Part shown: one piece after another, positions 42,936-52,175 of the stretch
Numbering within the stretch: position 1 is the first letter of the stretch
Layout: every line of letters begins with the position of its first letter
Source: Gammaproteobacteria bacterium
GTDB taxonomy: Bacteria > Pseudomonadota > Gammaproteobacteria > Steroidobacterales > GCA-2729495
DNA length: 64,000 nt
NCBI GenBank assembly: GCA_014337915.1
Contig: QUBU01000004.1
Coordinates: forward strand, 1-64,000
Direction of reading: 5' to 3'
Made by a program: the position numbers and the translations under genes
Notes under the pieces: generated by a model
Seen by the model: only the letters and a program-made list of their open reading frames with translations
Database searches by the model: none
What the model was told of the DNA's origin: nothing

Positions 42936-44623
42936 GGCTTGCCTCCCTGCGGGCCAGCCGCACGCCGGCCTTCGAGCTTCATGGTGACCGAGCCGCGCTG
43001 CGAGGTCATCGTGGACTCTCCCCTGAACTCGTCACCGGTAATGACCACGGTGACCTGCATGTCGCCACCCGGGCCCGGGCTGACCACGGTCAGCGCATTG
43101 CCCTTGAGGGTCACGCTGGTGAAATCGCGTTTGCCGCTGCGGGCGGACTCGCTGGAGCCGGTCCAGGCGTCGCGCTCGCCGCCGATGTTCCAGCTGGACT
43201 CGGAACTGCGGCCCATCACCTCGGTGGTCACAGTCCAGCGACCCCGCGGATCGACCACGGCACTGGGGTCGCCAGCCGCTGCCTCGGCCTTGAACTGCTC
43301 GTGGTAACCCTGCACGAAGAGATGACGCAGCTTCGCCTTGCCGTCGAACAGGTCGCCATCGACGATCATGACATTGGCCTGCTTGCCGGACTCGAGCGTG
43401 CCGAGAACGCCCGACAGCCCGAGCAGCCGCGCCGGGGTCGTGGTGACGGCGGCCAGCGCCTGGTCCGGTCCCAGCCCCGCCTTGACCAGGGCAGCGAGGT
43501 TCTCGGTGAAGCGCCGCGGGTTCTTCATGCCCGCGGTGACGAAAGCGACGCTGATGCCGGCCTGCTCCAGCGCCGCGGGAAGCCGTGGCGCATCGAGGTA
43601 AACCTGCATGTCCTCGAGGCTGGCCTCGAGCGCGTCATCGGCCGTGCCCAGCTCGGGCTTCGCCGGCATTTCCAGCGGCAGCAGCACCGGCATGCCCGCG
43701 GCGGCCAGATCGGCCGGCCGGTCACCCAGGCCGCGGGCGACCAGCATGCCGCCCTTGAGCCCGAACTCCGTCGCGATGCTGGCGCAGCGGCCCGGATCCA
43801 GGGCGGTGAGCGCCACCCAGGCGAGCGGGCGCTCGCCACTCAGCACGGCCAGCAGGCCAGCATCGGAGGCGCGGAATTCCGGCGGCACCATGCCGGCGGG
43901 ATGTGCTGTCCAGCGGGCATTCCACTCGCCGGCACGCCGGGCGTCGAGCAGGGCCTGGCGCACGGTGGCGACGGCACCGAACTTGGAAGACGGGTACTGG
44001 CCCGCCATGAAGCTCGCGCTCTCGAGCGCCACCACCTGGGCGAGATGCGGCCGCAGGATGAGCTCGGCCGGTGGCCCATCGCGCAGCATCAGCACGGCAG
44101 ACTCGCCACGGAAGATACCCTTGAGTGGCAATACCTGCGCGGCGGCAAAGCCCATCTCGCGATGCCGCGCAACGCTGCTGTGGCGGGCATCGATCTGTCC
44201 GACGACCGCTGCCTCGGGGTGCACGGCCGGCAGTTCGTGCGGGGAGCCCGCGCGTTGCGGCTCCTCGCCATTGCGGCCGCGCGACGCAGGCGCGGCCGGC
44301 GCCTCGGTGTCGAGCCCGACACTGGAGGCGGCGTCGATGAGGGCCGGGTAGACGGTCCAGCCCGCTTCCGCCTTGATGACTTCGGCATCGGCCGGCACGA
44401 CGACATTGGCGCCGACGGCCTCGACCAGGCCATCGCGCAGCAGCAGCGTGCCTCTGGCGATTACCGCGCCCGGCGCGGTGACGATGCGCGCATCGGTGAT
44501 GGCGTAGGTGCGTGGACGCTCCGCTGCGGCCCCCGCCGCCGCGAGCATCCCGGCGAGCGCCAGGCAGAACGTGAGCGCCCGCGCGGCGCGGGACCCTGGG
44601 TTTACACGGTCCCGCGCCGCCAT
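42932..44623 (-). CDS. Amidohydrolase-like protein with degenerate metal site
   Basis: A 563-residue protein with a signal peptide (about 1-33). The N-terminal composite domain YAITDARIVTAPGAVIARGTLLLRDGLVEAVG and the end TTTPARLLGLSGVLGTLESGKQANVMIVDGDLF are amidohydrolase-type, but the metal-binding strand reads YPALIDAASSVGL with no HxH. A beta-rich C-terminal region (about 440-563, SVTMKLEG) follows. It may be a non-catalytic partner of the downstream enzyme. It lies 4 bases after the PD40 gene and overlaps the tandem amidohydrolase gene by four bases. Confidence 0.82.
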   Translation of the reverse strand: MAARDRVNPGSRAARALTFCLALAGMLAAAGAAAERPRTYAITDARIVTAPGAVIARGTLLLRDGLVEAVGANVVVPADAEVIKAEAGWTVYPALIDAASSVGLDTEAPAAPASRGRNGEEPQRAGSPHELPAVHPEAAVVGQIDARHSSVARHREMGFAAAQVLPLKGIFRGESAVLMLRDGPPAELILRPHLAQVVALESASFMAGQYPSSKFGAVATVRQALLDARRAGEWNARWTAHPAGMVPPEFRASDAGLLAVLSGERPLAWVALTALDPGRCASIATEFGLKGGMLVARGLGDRPADLAAAGMPVLLPLEMPAKPELGTADDALEASLEDMQVYLDAPRLPAALEQAGISVAFVTAGMKNPRRFTENLAALVKAGLGPDQALAAVTTTPARLLGLSGVLGTLESGKQANVMIVDGDLFDGKAKLRHLFVQGYHEQFKAEAAAGDPSAVVDPRGRWTVTTEVMGRSSESSWNIGGERDAWTGSSESARSGKRDFTSVTLKGNALTVVSPGPGGDMQVTVVITGDEFRGESTMTSQRGSVTMKLEGRRAAGPQGGKP

Positions 44624-44627
44624 CGGC

Positions 44628-45701
44628 TTACTCCTTCGGCGGCGTAATGCCGGGCACGCCCTTGTAGTTCTCCGGACCGAGGTTCAGCGAGGACACGTCC
44701 ATGACATGGGTGTAGAGGTTCGACATGAAGCCGCCGCCCGTGCTGCGGGCGAACAGCATCTTCTTGCCGTCCGGGGACAGCGACGGGAAGCCGTCGAAGC
44801 CCGGGTTGAAGGTCAGGCGCTGCGGCTCGCCGCCGGCCAGGTCACCCAGGAAGACTTCCCAGTTGTTGCCCTCGACGATACGCACGAACACGTAGTGGCG
44901 GCCATCCGGCGCGGGATACGGCGCCCAGTTCATGTCGCGGTCGAAGGTGCGCACCGTGTGGTCGCTGCCGTCGTGCTTGATGGTGAACACCGTCATCGGC
45001 GTCGGCTTGATCTTGCCGTACTCGCTGCGCTTCCAGGCCCGGTAGAGGATGGTCTGGTTGTCGGGCAGGTAGAAGGGCGCACCCTCCTGCCAGTCATCGG
45101 TGAAGGTGATCTGCTGCTCGCCGCTGCCGTCCGGGCGCATGCGCCAGAGATCCATCTTGCCGTCGATCTGGCGGCCGAAGACGATCCACTCGCCGTTCGG
45201 CGACACCGACACCTCAGCCTCGTAGTACTTGTTGTTGGTCAGCCGCTTGATGTTCTTGCCATCGAGGTCGGAGATGTAGAGCTCCGCACCCTGCGGGTAG
45301 TCGTTGGAATCCGACCAGTTGCCGATCGGCATGTCGAGGTGGTCGCGGGTCGACGTCCAGATGAGGCGCTTGCCATCCGGGAAGAAATACGAGCAGGCAT
45401 CCTGGCCCTTGTCATTGATGCGCTTCACGTCGGTGCCGGTGTCGGTGAAGGTGTAGGTCAGGGCACCGGTCTCGCGGCCCTCGGCGTGCAGTGCCTTCGG
45501 GTCCTGCGTCTGGGCAATGACGTGCAGGCTGTCCGGCCCGTAGTAGGCTTCGGCATTCTTCGGCACGTTCGGGATCAGGCGCACAGGCAGTTCTTTGCCC
45601 GGCGCATCGGCGGCCAGCGCGGCGGTCGCGCCCAGGGCCAGCGAAGCGGCAAACAGCGTGAAGCCGCGGCGTGCGGCGCTGGAGGTCGGCTTGTCAGGCA
45701 T
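44628..45701 (-). CDS. PD40/TolB-like beta-propeller protein, Tat-type signal
   Basis: A 357-residue secreted protein. The N-terminus has SSAARRGFTLFAASLALG, a twin-arginine-like signal. The body has repeated WD40-like/PD40 units: SYFFPDGKRLIWTSTRDH, AEVSVSPNGEWIVFGRQIDG, GAPFYLPDNQTILYRAWK, APYPAPDGRHYVFVRI and FPSLSPDGKKMLFARSTGG, with DLWRMRPDGSGEQQIT. These form a six-blade propeller as in TolB or peptidase propeller domains. It heads the operon with the two amidohydrolases, and may bind the same substrate or peptidoglycan partner. Confidence 0.86.
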   Translation of the reverse strand: MPDKPTSSAARRGFTLFAASLALGATAALAADAPGKELPVRLIPNVPKNAEAYYGPDSLHVIAQTQDPKALHAEGRETGALTYTFTDTGTDVKRINDKGQDACSYFFPDGKRLIWTSTRDHLDMPIGNWSDSNDYPQGAELYISDLDGKNIKRLTNNKYYEAEVSVSPNGEWIVFGRQIDGKMDLWRMRPDGSGEQQITFTDDWQEGAPFYLPDNQTILYRAWKRSEYGKIKPTPMTVFTIKHDGSDHTVRTFDRDMNWAPYPAPDGRHYVFVRIVEGNNWEVFLGDLAGGEPQRLTFNPGFDGFPSLSPDGKKMLFARSTGGGFMSNLYTHVMDVSSLNLGPENYKGVPGITPPKE

Positions 45702-45821
45702 GTCGGACTCCGGTCAGTGACTTGGGGTTACGAATGCAGGGAACAAAGCGCTGCCCTGCCTCGCGGGCTGGCACGACGCCTGGAATCCCCCATCCGGGAA
45801 TCTTCCTTCTGAATTTGTGGC

Positions 45822-45852
45822 GGGGGCCCGGCCCTTGCGGCACCGAGCCCCC
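45822..45852. terminator. Weak hairpin in intergenic region
   Basis: GGGGGCCCGG (45822-45831) and CCGAGCCCCC (45843-45852) can pair over 10 positions with one G-U, with an 11-base loop. It lies in the 253-base gap between the PD40 gene and the repeat-protein gene. There is no T-tract, so a terminator role is only possible. Nothing else was recognised in the gap. Confidence 0.25.
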
Positions 45853-45954
45853 GACACAGGCCGGATCATGGCATGCCCACGGACCTGCGGCCAGATCCCG
45901 TGGCGCTATGCCGCAGCCGCTGTGCGCGGCTGCCGGCAGGTGGCATTGCGCCGC

Positions 45955-46527
45955 TCAGTTGTGCTTCTTGCCGTAGATGCGTGCGCTCTGCCGGCCCTGT
46001 GAGTGCTGCATGCCGTGCGCCTCCCGCGCACCGACGTGGCCATCGGCACCGGATCTGGCCTGGCGATGGTTGACCCTCGCCTGCCCATGTTCCAGCCGCG
46101 CGGCCTCCTGGCCGGACAGGCTGCCGGACTCCAGCCCCTGCTGGATGCGCGCCTCCTGGTTTGCGCTGCGCTGCACACTGGCCTGCATGCGCTCGGCGGA
46201 TGCCGAGTCGGGATTGCCGACCTGGGCATCGTGCTTCTGGTGCCTGATCGCCTGGCTGACATGGTCCTGCGCGGCATCGAGCTTCGCCGACTCACCCGCG
46301 GTCAGTTCGCCGTCCTTCAGGGCCTGCGCTTCCATGCGCCCGACGACGGACTCCTTGTGCTCGAGACTGGCGGCCTCGCGCGTGGTCAGCTGCCCGCTGT
46401 CGAGCCCGGCAGCGATGCGATTCTGCTGGTTGACGTCGCGCTGCGCGACGCCGGCGCCGTCCGCCGCAAACGCCCCGGCCGCCACGAATGCGCCCAGCAG
46501 CAGTCCTGTCCTGATCATCGCCTTCAT
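45955..46527 (-). CDS. Secreted helical repeat protein of unknown function
   Basis: A 190-residue protein with a signal peptide (1-22, ending AFAAD). The mature part contains two related units: QRDVNQQNRIAAGLDSGQLT plus REAASLEHKESVVGRMEAQA, and QRSANQEARIQQGLESGSLS plus GQEAARLEHGQARVNHRQAR. Each unit carries N-Q-x-R-I, G-L-x-S-G-x-L and E-A-A-x-L-E-H. The C-terminus is His/Gln/Arg-rich and basic. I recall similar proteins of unknown role in proteobacteria. It is monocistronic with a signal peptide, so periplasmic. Confidence 0.72.
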   Translation of the reverse strand: MKAMIRTGLLLGAFVAAGAFAADGAGVAQRDVNQQNRIAAGLDSGQLTTREAASLEHKESVVGRMEAQALKDGELTAGESAKLDAAQDHVSQAIRHQKHDAQVGNPDSASAERMQASVQRSANQEARIQQGLESGSLSGQEAARLEHGQARVNHRQARSGADGHVGAREAHGMQHSQGRQSARIYGKKHN

Positions 46528-46747
46528 TTTGTGAACTCCATTGTGTCAACTCGGTTGCGGAACCAGGGCGGGCCGGGGGCTGTGCGCACCGGTCCATCCC
46601 ACCTGGCAATGAGGAACGCGGCGGCCGGGACGGGGTTGACCGGCACTGCCACGGCCTTCGCCGGTGGCTGCCGGACTGGCTATACTGGCGGCCATGGAGG
46701 GGCGCCGGGGCGCCCCGGATGACGCAGGCGACCAGGGGACGATCAGC

Positions 46748-47683
46748 ATGAGCGCAGAACTGCAGCAGGACCGAGTGGCACCCGCAGCCGGGATCCTGTC
46801 CCGCTTCTACCAGCCACCCTATGTCGGGGCCTTCGCCTTCGTGGCCGTCCTCGGCATCGTCCCGATCATGCACAGCCTGCTGTCGCTGGTAACAGACAAT
46901 TTCCCGCCCGGGCACGAGACCGCGATCAGCATCGGCCTGGGTGCCATTGCCATCGCCATGGTGATCTACGCCTCGGCCCGCAACTCCGAGGCCCTGGGCA
47001 CCTGGTTCGGCTTCATCGCCGGCCACCTGGTCTGGACCGGCTGGATCGAGCTCTCGTTCCGCTTCAACCCCGAGTACATCGACATGGGCCCGCTGGTGGT
47101 CAACGGCGAGAAGGTACTGTCGCCGAGCCTGCTGTTCGTGCAGGCGACCGTCGGCCTGCTGATGGCCACCCTGCCCTTCTTCGTCTTCAACCGCGACACC
47201 CGCTGCAACGCCTTCCGCTGGATCCAGCGCGTCACCCGCTACGACGCCGGCAAGCCGGCCACCGCTGCTGACCGCAACTTCGCCCGCATCACCTTCCTGG
47301 AAGTGCTCTACGTCATCTGGTTCTGCTACGCCGTGTCGCTGTTCCTCGTCGACACCCGCTTCGTGGGCTCCCACCATCCCATTACCTATGTGGCCGGCTT
47401 CATCTTCATCGCCTGGACCTTCTACCTGCTGATGCGCCTGGCGAAGTTCACGCGCGTGCTGGCAGGCGTGCGCTACGCGATCCCGACGGCCGGCATCTTC
47501 TGGACCGCGGTGGAGTTCGCCCACGAATGGGGCCTCTACGACGAGTTCTGGTCCAAGCCGCAGGAATACGCGCTGGAGATGGGCATGGTGCTGGGCGCCT
47601 TCGTGCTGGCGCTGCTGCTGGCGGTGGTCATGCCGGCCCGGCGGGCCAGCGGCACAAAGGCCCAGGCGCAGTCCCAGGCCTGA
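46748..47683 (+). CDS. Multi-pass membrane protein of unknown function
   Basis: A 311-residue protein with about seven or eight hydrophobic segments (about 25-47, 57-77, 85-105, 125-147, 178-200, 212-232, 245-265, 280-300). His and Trp residues lie within or near helices: AGHLVWTGWIELSFRF, GSHHPITYVAGF and VEFAHEWGLYDEFW. I recognise no family. No signal peptide is cleavable. The ATG at 46748 has AGGGGACGATC upstream. Convergent with the DUF1501 gene across an 18-bp perfect inverted repeat. Confidence 0.65.
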   Translation: MSAELQQDRVAPAAGILSRFYQPPYVGAFAFVAVLGIVPIMHSLLSLVTDNFPPGHETAISIGLGAIAIAMVIYASARNSEALGTWFGFIAGHLVWTGWIELSFRFNPEYIDMGPLVVNGEKVLSPSLLFVQATVGLLMATLPFFVFNRDTRCNAFRWIQRVTRYDAGKPATAADRNFARITFLEVLYVIWFCYAVSLFLVDTRFVGSHHPITYVAGFIFIAWTFYLLMRLAKFTRVLAGVRYAIPTAGIFWTAVEFAHEWGLYDEFWSKPQEYALEMGMVLGAFVLALLLAVVMPARRASGTKAQAQSQA

Positions 47684-47704
47684 CGCTGCGGCAATCACAG
47701 CCGC

Positions 47705-47744
47705 GGACCTGATCCGCGCCTGGCATCAGGCGCGGATCAGGTCC
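47705..47744. repeat. 18-bp perfect inverted repeat with 4-base loop
   Basis: GGACCTGATCCGCGCCTG (47705-47722), loop GCAT, then the exact reverse complement at 47727-47744. The right arm encodes the last residues and stop of the DUF1501 gene; the left arm lies after the stop of the membrane-protein gene. It is likely a bidirectional terminator or mRNA-end stabiliser, though no T-tract follows on either strand. Confidence 0.85.
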
Positions 47745-48964
47745 CGGAGCGGCGCGGCGCCCGCGCTTCCGGGGAAGACCGACCGCTCGAGTTCCGCCCC
47801 CGGCAGCTGCAGCTGCTCCTGCAGCACCCCCTTGAAGACCGAACGCAGGTCCAGCGTCGGTGCCAGGTCGCGCTGCTGATAGAGCGCGCGGGCCGACAGG
47901 CCGGGCCAGTCCGCCACCACCCGCCCGCCGCGCACCGCCCCACCGAGCAGGAAGGCGACCGTCGCCGTGCCATGGTCAGTGCCACGCGTGCCATTGACCG
48001 CGGCGGTGCGCCCGAACTCCGTCGCCAGGATGACCGCGGTATCGCGCCAGGCGCTGCCGAGCTCGTCCTTCAGCAGCCGCAGGCCCGCGTCGAGGGCGCC
48101 GAGCCTCTGGCCCAGCTGCCCCTGGGCGGCGCCCTCGTTGGCATGCGTATCCCAGCCCTGGGTGTCGAACACCGCGACGCGCGGGCCCGCATCGCGCCGC
48201 AGGAAGCCCGCGGTGGCACGCACGACCTCCGCATAGCGCGCCGCGGGGCCCGCGCCCTGGCGTGCATCGCCGCCAGCCGCCGTGGCCATGGCATTCGTCG
48301 CCAGCGCATCCGCCAGCCGCTGTGCCAGCAATGGGTCCTGCGCGTAGAGATCCTGCACCCGCTGCAGGGTGTCCTCATCCAGCGCGGCGAGCCGCGATGG
48401 CGCCCAGGAGGCCACCGCCGCGGGTCCGCGCATCAGCAGCGGCAGGTTCCGGCCGAGCGCGACACCGAGCTGTTGCCGTCCCTGCCGTGCCGGTGCCGGC
48501 AACGCCGCGAGGGCGCGATTCAGCCACCCGGTCTGCAGCGCATGGGCCGCGGTCGCGCCGTTCTCGAGCACGTCCTGCCCGTCGAAATGCGAGCGCTGGC
48601 GGTAGGGACCGGCCACCGCATGAAACACCGTGAGTTCAGCGGCGGCGTAGCACTCGTGCAGGAAGGCCAGGCGGGGATGCAGTCCGAACAGGCCATCGAG
48701 CGGCAGTGCGCCCTGCGCCGCCCCGGGTGCGGCGATGGCGATCCCGGGGCGCAGGCGGCCGTAGTCGGGATCGCCCCAGGGCGGCACTGCAGCCAGCCCG
48801 TCGACTGCGCCGCGCAGGATGACGAACACCAGGCGGGCTTCGCCGCGCGGCCCATCGGGCCCGGCCGCCAGCGCCAGCCGCGAAACCAGCAGGCCGCCGG
48901 AGGCCCCGAGGCCCGCCGCCGCCACGCCGCCCAGCAGGATCTCGCGCCGATTGACCGGACTCAT
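47726..48964 (-). CDS. DUF1501 protein with Tat signal
   Basis: A 412-residue protein. The N-terminus SPVNRREILLGGVAAAGLGASGGLL is a twin-arginine signal (RREIL). The body has LVFVILRGAVDGLAAVPPWGDPDY, ELTVFHAVAGPYRQRSHFDGQDVLENG, VAVFDTQGWDTHANEG and VILATEFGRTAAVNGTRGTDHGTATVAFLLGGAVRGG, all DUF1501 hallmarks with sulfatase/phosphatase-fold-like Asp/His motifs. Function unknown. It follows the DUF1800 gene by 35 bases, the usual pair order. Confidence 0.9.
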   Translation of the reverse strand: MSPVNRREILLGGVAAAGLGASGGLLVSRLALAAGPDGPRGEARLVFVILRGAVDGLAAVPPWGDPDYGRLRPGIAIAAPGAAQGALPLDGLFGLHPRLAFLHECYAAAELTVFHAVAGPYRQRSHFDGQDVLENGATAAHALQTGWLNRALAALPAPARQGRQQLGVALGRNLPLLMRGPAAVASWAPSRLAALDEDTLQRVQDLYAQDPLLAQRLADALATNAMATAAGGDARQGAGPAARYAEVVRATAGFLRRDAGPRVAVFDTQGWDTHANEGAAQGQLGQRLGALDAGLRLLKDELGSAWRDTAVILATEFGRTAAVNGTRGTDHGTATVAFLLGGAVRGGRVVADWPGLSARALYQQRDLAPTLDLRSVFKGVLQEQLQLPGAELERSVFPGSAGAAPLRDLIRA

Positions 48965-48999
48965 GAGCGTTCACCTCGCAAGGCTGCCATCCGTCACCG

Positions 49000-50382
49000 T
49001 CAACGCCGCAGGAACTCGGGCGCCGCCAGCAGCAGGGTCAGGGCCTGGGCCGGGCTCGCTGCACGGGCGATGGCGCTACGCGTCCCTGCACCCAGCGTAG
49101 CGCCGAGCAGCTGCGGGGCGAGTTGGCGCGCATCGTGCAGCGTGCCAAAGCGCTGGCCCAGCGCATCGGCCCACTCCACCCGCTGCAGCAACGCGGAGGG
49201 GCCATTCCAGTCGGCGGCACGATCCGGCCAGCCGGCCGGTGAACCGGGCGACCAGCTGCGCTGGCCCAGCAGCTCGAAGGCGGCGAGCGCCGCACGCTGC
49301 TGCGCTTCGCTGCCGCTGGCGACCGGCAGCTGCAGGCCACGGAACACGGAGATCACCTGGTCGGCCGGCGTCTTGAACTTGCCGAGCGGCATCTCCCAGC
49401 CCTCCGGCGCATCGACCAGCGCCGCATACACCGCGGGCAGGTCGCCATCGGTGGCCAGGAAGGCGCGGCTAATGCGCTCCACCGCCGCGGGCGGCGGATC
49501 ATCGGCGATGAAGTGGCGGGCTAGCTTCGTCGCCAGGTGTCGCGCCGTCGCCGGATGCCCCGCCAGCGCCTGCAGCACCGCCTCGCCCTGCTCCACGCCC
49601 GGCTGTGCATAGGACTGGCCGAGCACCCGCTGCGGGCCGGGCTCGTGCAGTGCGGGGCGGAACAGGAACCGTCCCGGCTCGCCGCCCGCCAGCCGGCCCT
49701 TGCCGCCGCCGATGGACCAGCCGGTCAGCACCCTGGCGAATGCCGTCACGTCCGCCTGGCTGTAGCCGCCATCGACACCCAGCGTGTGCAGCTCGAGGAT
49801 CTCGCGGCCGAGGTTTTCATTGATGCCAACCGACGCGGCGCTGCGCCTGCGTGCCAGGCGCTGCGCCAGCGTCGAGCCGGGCCCGACGGAGCTGGTATTG
49901 TCGAGGTACAGCAGCATCGCCGGGTGCCGCTCGACGGCCAGCAGCAGGTCGGCGAAGCGGCCCAGCACATGGGGCCGGATGGCCTCGCGCTCGCAGGCAC
50001 CGGCAACCCCGAGCACCGCCAGCTTGTCGACCGAGACCGCGAAGTGGTTGCTCCAGAACCAGGTGAGCCGCTCGAGGAACGGCCGATCGGTGGTGGTGGC
50101 GAATGCCAGGCGGGCGCTGGCCTCCCGGAGATAGATCGGGCGGTACAGCCGCGGAATCTGCCGCTGCTGGTCCTGCGCACCTTTCTCCTGCCGGATGCGG
50201 CTGGCCTCGGCGAGGATGTCGGCCGAGCCGCGCAGCCCGGACTGCGCCAGCTGCGGCGGCGGCCCGGCCAGCTGCCCCCGCAGCCAGCCGCGCGGATCGC
50301 TCGCGATCGCCGCCAGGTCCCCGGGGCGCGCACCGAGGCCGTAGCGATTCGCGGCAATGGCGGCTGCGGGTGTTTCCTGCAT
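49000..50382 (-). CDS. DUF1800 protein
   Basis: A 460-residue DUF1800 protein: AAIAANRYGLGARPGDLAAI, RLTWFWSNHFAVS, HPAMLLYLDNTSSVGPGS, GINENLGREILELHTLGVDGGYSQADVTAFARVLTGWSIG and RHLATKLARHFIADDPPPAAVE are clear family motifs. DUF1800/DUF1501 pairs are common in proteobacteria and planctomycetes and their role is unknown. The ATG at 50382 is used; a longer reading to 50517 carries no signal. No clear signal peptide is seen on this start, so the partner's Tat signal might export both (inference). Confidence 0.88.
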   Translation of the reverse strand: MQETPAAAIAANRYGLGARPGDLAAIASDPRGWLRGQLAGPPPQLAQSGLRGSADILAEASRIRQEKGAQDQQRQIPRLYRPIYLREASARLAFATTTDRPFLERLTWFWSNHFAVSVDKLAVLGVAGACEREAIRPHVLGRFADLLLAVERHPAMLLYLDNTSSVGPGSTLAQRLARRRSAASVGINENLGREILELHTLGVDGGYSQADVTAFARVLTGWSIGGGKGRLAGGEPGRFLFRPALHEPGPQRVLGQSYAQPGVEQGEAVLQALAGHPATARHLATKLARHFIADDPPPAAVERISRAFLATDGDLPAVYAALVDAPEGWEMPLGKFKTPADQVISVFRGLQLPVASGSEAQQRAALAAFELLGQRSWSPGSPAGWPDRAADWNGPSALLQRVEWADALGQRFGTLHDARQLAPQLLGATLGAGTRSAIARAASPAQALTLLLAAPEFLRR

Positions 50383-50470
50383 GGGCTGACGTGTCACCGA
50401 CGATGGACCTGCTGCCACAACGCTCCGGCCAGGCTTCGGTTGACCGCAGCCACCGGTATAATCCCCGCCG

Positions 50471-51405
<935 letters not shown>

Positions 51406-51409
<4 letters not shown>

Positions 51410-52167
51410 ACCTGCAGGCCGTGCGCACCCTGTACCGCTTCGAGCTGTCGCGCTGGTTCCGCACCCTGGTGCAGAGCATCCTCTCGCCGGTGATCTCCAC
51501 CTCGCTGTACTTCGTGGTGTTCGGCGCCGCCATCGGCTCGCGCATGGCGGAGATCGACGGGGTAAGCTACGGCGCCTTCATCGTGCCGGGGCTGATCATG
51601 CTCTCGGTGCTGACCGAGAGCATCGGCAACGCCTCGTTCGGCATCTACATGCCGCGCTACAACGGCACCATCTACGAGGTGCTGTCGGCGCCGGTTTCCT
51701 ACGTGGAGATCGTCACCGGCTACGTGGGTGCGGCGGCCACCAAGTCGGTGATGCTCGGGCTCATCATCCTCGCCACCGCCTCGCTGTTTGTCGACTTCCG
51801 CATCGAGCACCCGCTGTGGATGATGGCCTTCCTGGTGCTGACCTCGGTGACCTTCTGCCTGTTCGGCTTCATCCTCGGCATCTGGGCGACCGGCTGGGAG
51901 AAGCTGCAGATCGTGCCGATCATGATCATCACGCCGCTGACCTTCCTCGGCGGCAGCTTCTATTCCATCAACATGCTGCCGCCGTTCTGGCAGCAGCTGT
52001 CGCTGTTCAACCCGGTCGTGTACCTGGTCAACGGCTTCCGCTGGAGCTTCTACGGCAAGGCGGACGTCAGCGTCGCGCTCAGCCTCGGCATGACGCTGCT
52101 GTTCATGGCGATCTGCCTCGCGGTGATCGCCTGGGTGTTCCGCACCGGCTACCGGCTCAAGGCCTGA
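51406..52167 (+). CDS. yadH: ABC-2 type permease (YadH-like)
   Basis: A 253-residue permease with six membrane segments. [80 protein letters not shown] and [39 protein letters not shown] are ABC-2/YadH signatures. Length matches YadH. The ATG at 51406 overlaps the yadG stop. Confidence 0.92.
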
Positions 52168-52175
52168 ACCCGCGC

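Noticed and set aside
42887-44647. 586-codon plus-strand reading over the amidohydrolase genes
   Set aside because: Shadow frame; the minus-strand genes have signal peptides, overlaps and domain motifs.
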